Shown here piece after piece: positions 57,036-64,000 of a DNA stretch of 64,000 nt (its first letter is position 1; each line of letters opens with the position of its first letter). The DNA comes from Deroplatys truncata. Taxonomy: Eukaryota; Arthropoda; Insecta; Mantodea; Mantidae. A program made the position numbers and the translations under genes. Under the pieces are notes generated by a model that worked only from the letters and a program-made list of their open reading frames with translations, ran no database searches and was not told the origin of the DNA. The stretch spans positions 111,092,350 through 111,156,349 of the forward strand of contig CM060979.1 of NCBI GenBank assembly GCA_030765065.1, written 5' to 3'.

Positions 57036-58185
57036 AAAAAACAATTAATTCAAAAGTATATTTCCTTAAGCTTCTTTTGTAGCTCAATAGGAAACACAGT
57101 ATCTGAAGTTTTGCTAACAATTATGAAAATCGCATCGTAAGAGTTATTTTTTCACAAAATAACTTAAACTTGCGTTTTAAAATGCATGATCCAAGTCTGA
57201 CTTAATAAGCATGCACCATACTTGGCAACCATACCGCCATAAGTTGCGGTAAAAGCTCCGAAATCTCAGTAGAGTACTTCGGGTTTTGGAAAATGCACAG
57301 ATCGGTCCGCTTAACTATGTAGATTACCATAAGGACAATTTTGCCACGCTTCCACGTCACCTACTATGTTTCTGTTTAACGGTCTTTCCAAGTGTGTTTA
57401 TTCTTGATGGCCACACTGATGAATGAGAAATGGAGCGGAAAGGAATATCATTTTTATGCCCACGCTGAGCTACAAATGGTGAGGAAAGCTACGAGGGACC
57501 GAGATTATACAGGTCAACGAAACTCTCTCAGATCATTATAGTAAATAAAACATTATAGTAATGGTATTATCTATTATTTAGAGCTTTCTTTGATGAATTT
57601 AATATACTACGTTGATTTTCTGCAGATGAAAGCGGTACTAGCACTGCAAAACAACAATATCGGAAAATATATTTCCTACCCAATTTGAGGCAGCATTTTT
57701 AACACTTAAATGATTTCAGTCTAATTATATAGAAGACCACCGAAAAGTAAAGTTGGGGCGAAGGCCACCGGAGACTTTGTAGCATACGTGGGGCAGTTAC
57801 TTCATCAAGTTTGGCTCCCCAACAACGGAACTACAATACAACTTCTTTATCAATTTCTTATTCTAAATTATTCCTTTTTTGTTTCATTTGTATACAGCGA
57901 TTTAACTTCTGGTCTTGACTTGAGAAATAATCGTTAATTGTACGGTCAATCTTAAGTTTTTTATAATCTCTAATAATGAAACGCACACCCATTCACATGC
58001 ACACTTTCAGATTCTGCGACCTTTTCCAATAAAAAATTCTAATAATTTAGAATATTTAATTCAAATTCCAAGCCGTATATCTATAATCGTTATAACAACT
58101 TCCTGGATTGTCATAATATTAATTAACTTTTTAGAAAACCAAGTATTGAAAATTGAGAAAAAACTTCCCTTTTTGAATGTCTAGG
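57036..58185. other. Unassigned DNA
   Basis: 57190-57530 is less AT-rich. One frame gives VFILDGHT-like sequence near 57395, loosely like Jerky/pogo transposases, but too short and broken to assign. Confidence 0.35.
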
Positions 58186-58298
58186 TAGGAAAAGATTCTA
58201 ATTAAAGCAACATTTCCCGGTCCCAACCGGTAATCGAATACGGGACCTCTCTGAGTTGTGAAGCCAAAACGCTGACCACTTGACCACAGGGAGATTCT
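58186..58298 (-). mobile_element. tRNA-derived SINE E, copy 1
   Basis: Minus strand: CTCCCTGTGGTCAAGTGGTC with AGCGTTTTGGCTTC, then CCCGTATTCGATTACC, a tRNA-like head with box A and a slightly changed B box (GTATTCGATTACC). Its AACCGGTAATCGAATACGGG and ACCTC blocks match the segment at 60275-60315. Confidence 0.6.
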
Positions 58299-59377
58299 CT
58301 AAATTTTTATTATAATACAAGTGGTAACATTAGCATTTTGCTTTCCAAGTCAGGTTTTACAAAACGAGCGGAAGGGATTTTATATTCCTGCAATCAAAAT
58401 AAAATTAATTTTAACATGTATATCATACAGCATTTTTAGCCACCCCCCTTAACTTATAAAATAAATAGGTAACATCTGAATAATATTTCTTTAATTATTA
58501 GTATATATATTCTGTCATTACACAAATGGCGTATTGTTTGTCAATGTGCTTCATCCAACGCCATGACGAATCCAGCATCGATTGGAATTTTGTTTGAACA
58601 AATGACAACCTGTAAACAGCTTTAACTCGGAAAACACCTACCGGATGTTGAAAACTAAACGTCTTGTTTTACTAACTAGGGCTATAGTAGCCTGAATTTG
58701 CTAATGCTTGAGGATATTATATTTTAAAATGTATGGTAAGCGTTGATAACTTCATTACCTCATTATTATAACTTGAGTGCTAGAATAGACGATTGCTAGT
58801 TTGAGCATCCTATGTACGAAAACCCCACTTTTAATATATATGAGCTGCGGACAAGGGAGAGAAGAAGTAAAATAGAAAACAACAACAATGAAGATTGGTA
58901 CGCAAGTCGAACTCGGAAGATAGATGGCTGGACAGAAATATTAAATAGTAAAAGCCTTTCTTATGGAAAAAGTTGGGGAGAGGGAAAGGAAGCTTCATGA
59001 TTCTAAACTTGTGAATCACTGAGGCGTTATGAGATCTCTGTTCTATATGTTAATTTTCCAGCACCATGAATACGCATTGATAATCACGCAAATTACTCCA
59101 CACCCCATCAACGTGTTTGGTTAACTTTTAATAGCGAAAAGAAATTGGGAATAAAGCTCCTGCAACAAGAGAGAATGCTTAGATATGCAGATTGCTGTAA
59201 CCGTCGTCGTCATAATGTTTCAAGCTCTTTTTTCCACCTACTATAGCTATACCTATCGCCTTTAACATCTAAGATGATATTGGTTGCTTTCCCTTTGGAA
59301 CAATTGCCAAACAGCAATGATGTTCACTCGCTTACTTGTGTTAATGTTTGGGTTTGTATTACCTACTTTTGATGTTT
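58299..59377. other. Unassigned DNA
   Basis: A 62-codon plus-strand frame at 58812-59000 is hydrophilic (NNNEDWYASRTRK) but unrecognised. Otherwise featureless. Confidence 0.4.
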
Positions 59378-60215
59378 TTACTTTCTCTACTACGTATATT
59401 AAGTAGGGGAAGTATTGCATTCCACCCAAAAATTCGATACCGAGATTTCACCGGAAAATACATGTTTTGAGACCCACTGAATCCAAAAAAGCATTTTTGG
59501 AAACATGTCCGTGTGTGTGTCTGTGAACAGCATAACTCAGAAACGAACAGTCGGATAAACACCAAACTTGGTATTTAGGTTCAGTATCTTCCAGAGATGC
59601 GACACGAAGGCTTTCAAGAAAATCCCCCCCACCCCAGACTACCCTTTACATGGAATATTTTTCGAAAATTTTAATTTGCTCAAAAATGGCTCTAACGATT
59701 TTGATTAAAATATCATATGTTTAAGATATTCTCATGAGAAATGAAATGTATATCTCGAATTTTCTGGGAATGTCTCCAAAAGTATTCTTCATTGTGAACG
59801 ACTTTTGCATAACTGGTAAACCATAAGAGATAGGCAAAATTTTACTACACAAAAAATGTAGATCGCGTTAAAATACACAATTTATGTCATATACAATTTT
59901 GTTGTTGAGTGAACCATTTTCGAGATATTGCTTGTTATTCCCTTAAATTTTCCAATACTTAACACTTTTCACAAATTCGTTATTCAATTTTTTTTGTCCT
60001 GGTAATGCAAAGAAAATGGAATACTCCACATAGCAACCAGCTCTTAAAATATTTGACTATCGCTTAAAGCCTACCAATTCCCCTTGCATCTACAAGAAAA
60101 TTAGCAATAAGATTAACATCTCGATTAACATGAAGCATGTGGAGAATAAGCGTTTGTAAAAATAGTTTGTACAAGAGTAGAGAAAGTCATGTGAGTGTAA
60201 CACATCAGATTTTTT
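59378..60215 (+). mobile_element. Element A, full-length, best-preserved copy
   Basis: Left end TACTTTCTCTACTACGTATA; AAGTAGGGGAAGTATTGCAT can pair back on it. It continues with ACCGAGATTTCACCGGAAAA, a very short TG tract (59512-59523), AACAGCATAACTCAGAAACG, AATGGCTCTAACGATTTTGA and GATAGGCAAAATTTTACTAC. The right end is GTAGAGAAAGTCATGTGAGTG with ACACATCAGATTTTTT. Very similar to 15098-15977 and to the reverse complement of the 17-20 kb array, indicating a young subfamily. Confidence 0.92.
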
Positions 60216-60217
60216 AT

Positions 60218-60340
60218 AAACAGATTCTCATTACATCCTCATTAGGAAGAACAGGGAATAATTCTGACAAAGAAAAATCCCTGCCCTCCAACCGGGAATC
60301 GAACACGGAACCTCGTAGTCTAATGCGTAGCGTATAAATT
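60218..60340 (-). mobile_element. tRNA-derived SINE E, copy 2
   Basis: Minus strand: ATTAGACTACGAGGTTCCGT followed by a B box GTGTTCGATTCCC and GGTTGGAGGGCAGGG. It begins immediately after an Element A right end. The box A part is incomplete. Confidence 0.55.
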
Positions 60341-60454
60341 ATAAATGTTCGATTTAAAATCTGAGTTGGATGGATAATGCCTTTTCCCAGAAATTTCCCT
60401 TAGAGAAAAGTACAATTGACTGCAAACGGGCAGGAGTAAATAAATACGTTGTTT

Positions 60455-61272
60455 TTACTTCCTCTACTGTTTACTTACTATAAGTAGAGTAAGTGTTGCA
60501 TTCCACCCAAAAATTCAATACCACGATCTTACCGGAAATTCACGTTTTAAGAATCCTTAATAAAAATTATAAAAGCGTGGTGTGTCTGTGAACAGCAGAA
60601 GTCAAAAATCAAAGTTAAATATTAAACTCAGCATTTACGTTGTGTCTTCCAATGATATGACCGAAATTTTCCAAGAAAATCCCATTCCAGATTATCCTTT
60701 GCATAGAACAATTTTCGAGAATTTTTATGTTCTCAAAAATATCAAATTTGATTAAAATATCATATGTTTAAGATATTTTCGTAGCAAATGAAATGTATAG
60801 TCCCCAAAAGTCCTCTTCATTCTGAATGACTTTTACATAGGTATTGGTAAACCGTAAGAGATAGATAACTTTTTACTACACAAAAAATTTAGGTACTTCT
60901 TGTTAAAACACAATTTGTGCCGTAAACATTTTTTTGTCGAGTGACCCATTTCCGAGTTATTCCTTGATATTTGTTTGAATTTTCCAATACTTATATTTTT
61001 TCTCAAATGGGAATTCGTTATTATGAGTGTGTATGTTTTTTTTTAAATCACTGGACATGTAAAGAGAATGAAATGTTCCACATAGCAACCAGCTCTTAAA
61101 ATATTTTACTATCGCTTAAAGCCCACCATATTCCCGTTGCACCTACAAGAAAATTAGTCATTCTGCAAATGTTTATCTTGATAACATGAAGCAGATGGAG
61201 AATAAGGCGTTTGTAAAAATAGTTTGTACAAGAGTAGAGAAAGTCATGTGTGAGCAACACATCAGAATTTTT
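60455..61272 (+). mobile_element. Element A, full-length
   Basis: Left end TTACTTCCTCTACTG, right end GTAGAGAAAGTCATGTGTGAG with ACACATCAGAATTTT. The TG tract is reduced to GTGGTGTGTCTGTG. Internal blocks are complete. Confidence 0.9.
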
Positions 61273-62443
61273 GCTTGCCAAATGAAATGTATGTAGATAT
61301 ATCTTGAATTTTCTGGAAATAGCTTGCGATGTAAATGTATAATTGGTCTAATTGGTAAACTGTAAGAGATAACAAAATTTTACTACCTACATAAAAAAGT
61401 AGATCTCGTTAAAGCACAGGTTTTATGTCAATAATATATACACGCACACGAGGCATGTTTTTTAAAATAAGTACTGTTTTAATATGTTGCCGGTGCAGCG
61501 CTGCAGTCGCGATTTTGGACATGTGCGATCGTCACGTTGTGTTTTCCTTTTGCTAAAGCGTTTCGAAATGTTCAACTTATTCGAACGACTCGCTGACTGT
61601 GAAGTCAGATCAGTGATTCGTTCTTTGAATGCGAGAAATGTTACGCCACCAAACATTCATCGCCAATTGTGTGAGGTTTATGGGGTAAACAATAACGAGT
61701 GACAATGCCCGGCCACACGCAGCCAAACAAACTCAAGATCTAATCGCATTATTTGGTTGGGAACAGTTCGACCACCCATCTTACAATCCGGATTTGGCAC
61801 CAAGCGATTTTCATTTGAAGAAATTCCTTGGTGGAAAACATTTAAACGACGATGTTGAGAAACAAGAAGTGCAGACTTGGTTTTCATCACAGGCGGCATC
61901 ATTCTTTGACGATGGCACACAACAACTGGTTTCCTTACAAGTGCTTGAATAACAGCGGTGACTATGTGGAGAAGCAGGTAGTGTAAGGTAATGAATGATA
62001 ATATAAACGCATTTGGAAAATCATGTTCTGTTATTTATAAAAAAAAATCGGTACTACTTTGAAAACACGCCTGGTATAAATATAAATGAATAAATATATA
62101 GGCATATATATTTATATGAAGTATAAATTATGATTTCTAAGACATTTCTTGCTATTTGTTTGAATTTTGAAATGCTCCTACTTTTCTCAAACGGAAAATC
62201 GATATTTTTTTCTCCTGGTAATTCAAATAGCATTTTGGAATTTCATGGTCATTACCTAGCGACACTCTCTTTAAAAATTTGACTATCTCTTTATCTGTTG
62301 TATACTGAAACAAAATGTGTAAATGTGAATGGAAAGTTTATCTTGTTAACAAAAGTAGCTAAAATAGCAAGCTTTTGTAAGAATAGTTTGTAGAAGAATG
62401 AGTATAGAAATCCATGTGAAAGCAGCACATAATACTTTTTTTT
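61273..62443 (+). mobile_element. Element A, left-truncated and split by mariner
   Basis: Core piece 61273-61448 (AAATGAAATGTATGTAGATA, TAAACTGTAAGAGATAACAA, GTAGATCTCGTTAAAGCAC), then the mariner insertion. Core and right end continue at 62075-62443 (TTTCTTGCTATTTGTTTGAA, CTCCTGGTAATTCAAATAG, AGCTTTTGTAAGAATAGTTTG, GAGTATAGAAATCCATGTG). Confidence 0.75.
61449..62074 (+). mobile_element. Internally deleted mariner with terminal inverted repeats
   Basis: The ends AGGCATGTTTTTTAAAATAA (left) and, on the minus strand, AGGCGTGTTTTCAAAGTAGT (right) are imperfect inverted repeats of about 30 bp. Inside, 61569-61702 encodes a helix-turn-helix N-terminus (MFNLFERLADCEVRSVIRSL, then NVTPPNIHRQLCEVYG). 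The sequence then jumps at about 61702 to the C-terminal catalytic part: DNARPHAAKQTQDLIALFGW, HPSYNPDLAPSDFHL, KKFLGGKHLNDDVE, SQAASFFDDG. The family resembles the mariner transposase domesticated in SETMAR. The first catalytic Asp region is deleted, so it is non-autonomous. Confidence 0.85.
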
Positions 62444-63523
62444 AATTTAAGGTTTAGATGAACGCGACGATAAAATAATCCAGAGCAATGATCACAAATC
62501 TGTTATTTTTAGGATGTCTCCTAAATACCAAAACGCAAGAAACAAAATGTCGCGAACGCCCTGAAATACCTACAGCGCTATAGATACATAATTGTTTCTA
62601 TTTACTTCTTGCAAATTATGACAAACATTTAGCAGATATGGTTCCAGTTATATAGGTAGGTAATAATATATCTACAGGAAGCACAGATTCGGTGAACTGT
62701 TTACATTGTAGTTCGATGTGTCAACTGTGATGGTACAATAGCATACCTATGGGGGTGGTACATCACATTCTGGGCTCGGATCTCGGTTAAAATGAGTTAG
62801 ATGCGTAACGGATTTTTGGGGTTTTCCCTTATCCTCATAAAATGAATGTCGGTATGGACTCCGGGCTCATTTCTATTTCATTAATTGGCAGTTCATGTGA
62901 CCTACCCGGTTAAAGAATAACAAACTTTACAAGAAAAAAATCTATCTCAACTGTGCAAAATGGGTTAATTTTATCTTGGTTTGTTAAGCGAGTCTTTATT
63001 CGATAGATAAATAAGAATTCAGTACGAAAGGAAACAAATGGAATTTAAACAACAAATTATAAAGCCTATAAAATACACGTATCAGAAGATATAACTTCCA
63101 TGATCTCACATAAAACAATCTGATGTGATACAAGATGTTCTTATTAGGGTAAGCCTCGGGGTGATGGCCATAGTTTTTAAAATGTTGCATTATACGAAGA
63201 ATTTTGAAAGAAAAATGTGTTTAAGTAGCTAAATGGATTCCTTACAGATTAATTTTTGTAATAGCATCTAAGCGATCTTGATCATAGAAATTCATTTTCA
63301 AGTCCCGAATTTTAAAAACCTATACATTGGCCATCTCTCCCTATGAGTGGGAGGGAGATGGCCATGTTATACAGGAATAGATGACCACACATGTTTCGTA
63401 CTCAAGGAGCATGGTTAGTGATTTATTAAAGTAACAATAATTATGCAATATGTACGTGTTTTTACATTTTCGTTATCAGTTAGTAAACAAGCTCTTTAAG
63501 TAACGGTCTCTGCAGAAAAAGAT
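62444..63523. other. Unassigned DNA with a small hairpin
   Basis: Mostly featureless. At about 63327-63366, TGGCCATCTC and GAGATGGCCA form a stem extended by TCCC/GGGA around TATGAGT. Confidence 0.4.
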
Positions 63524-63834
63524 TTAGGGAAAACTATTAACTAAATATGATTTTAAGTGTTCTTGGCTATAGCTTTTTCTCAAAGCAACTAAACGTGAAG
63601 AATAAGCGCAAGCTTCATGACGCCAACGCAGGTAACGAACACGTTGGATCCAATCGTAGCCTTCACTACAACCAACACATACGTTACCTAAATCTATGAA
63701 GCAATCGTTACTGGAATCGTCTTCACTCTCTATACTCTTCTCGGAACTGGAGCTGCTGGTTGAAACAGGTCGTTTTCTAACCACCTTCTGCTTCAATACT
63801 AGCCTATTGTTGACTTTAGGCTAGCGGCTAACCT
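63524..63834 (-). pseudogene. pogo/Jerky-type transposase C-terminal fragment
   Basis: Minus strand: a basic stretch (KQKVVRKRPVSTSSSSSEKS), an acidic Ser/Glu/Asp-rich linker, and a degenerate zinc-binding module (FIDLGNVCVGCSEGYDWIQR, then LRWRHEACAYSSRL). Insect pogo-like transposases commonly end with such a basic/acidic linker and a Cys/His (PHD-like) module around a W..C..C..W.H..CA pattern. Several expected Cys are replaced here, and the catalytic domain is not recognisable upstream within the window. Confidence 0.5.
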
Positions 63835-64000
63835 TACAGGCTTTCATCTTTACCCTCAATATTCTGGGGGAAAGGTAAAAATGTAGCGTTAATTTTTTCT
63901 CTTTTTTCTGGCAGTATTTTAAAGGATAGGACTGGTTAAGAGAGCATTCAAAACTTTTGTGGGAGTGTGATCCATAACATGCTACTTGGTTGTGGCTCAA
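63835..64000. other. Window edge, unassigned
   Basis: No feature recognised. On the minus strand it would lie upstream of the transposase fragment and reads mostly as stop-containing sequence. Confidence 0.4.

Noticed and set aside
57380-57530. Jerky/pogo transposase piece (VFILDGHT)
   Set aside because: A single short motif without supporting blocks in the expected order.

Overview
The window is AT-rich, repeat-dense DNA from an animal nucleus, most likely an arthropod and probably an insect. It has no long open reading frame with the look of a host gene. It does contain decayed mariner, hAT, PIF/Harbinger and pogo-like transposase fragments, LINE 3' ends, tRNA-derived SINEs and many microsatellites. 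It also contains a nuclear insertion of mitochondrial DNA that stays open only when TGA is read as Trp, and fits best with AGA as Ser, which is the invertebrate mitochondrial code. The species cannot be named from the sequence.

The dominant component is one dispersed repeat family, called Element A here. It is about 0.8-0.9 kb, with some 20 full, truncated or relic copies in both orientations. In + orientation it begins with ACTTTCTCTACTACGTA, which can fold into a terminal hairpin. It continues through a (TG)n/(CG)n tract and a conserved core, and ends in GTAGAGAAAGTCATGTGAGTG followed by CACATCAGATTTTTT. The ends therefore carry an 11-12 bp inverted repeat (ACTTTCTCTAC / GTAGAGAAAGT). No copy encodes a credible protein, so it is non-autonomous. 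A 3.4 kb stretch (17.2-20.6 kb) is a tandem array of partial copies.

Layout. 1-8 kb: mostly unassigned AT-rich DNA with a microsatellite palindrome and an Element A relic. 8.4-8.95 kb: a promoter-like island with an NRF-1-type motif and a possible short first exon. 9.9-11.7 kb: a 359 bp inverted repeat around a 1.07 kb spacer. 11.7-20.6 kb: Element A copies and a Tc1/mariner fragment. 20.7-25.4 kb: a SINE with target-site duplication, an internally deleted mariner, and SINE-B units interrupted by a chimeric atp6-cox2 NUMT. 26.5-38 kb: Element A copies (one split by a SINE with perfect target-site duplications) and microsatellites. 38-44 kb: largely unassigned, including a compositionally distinct block at 40-41.1 kb. 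44-48.2 kb: a hAT pseudogene, a PIF/Harbinger pseudogene with an apparent intron, then a tandem satellite of about 27 monomers with higher-order structure. 48-57 kb: Element A, LINE fragments and a mariner pseudogene with lost catalytic residues. 57-64 kb: SINE heads, more Element A (one copy split by a deleted mariner) and a pogo-like transposase C-terminus.

The elements do not form a pathway. They record successive nested insertions. SINE C is younger than the Element A copy it splits, the mariner at 61.5 kb is younger than its Element A host, and the NUMT is younger than the SINE-B units around it. The most interesting items are Element A, the satellite with its higher-order repeats, the NUMT, and the inverted repeat beside the candidate promoter. 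All calls come from reading the sequence; no database search was done.
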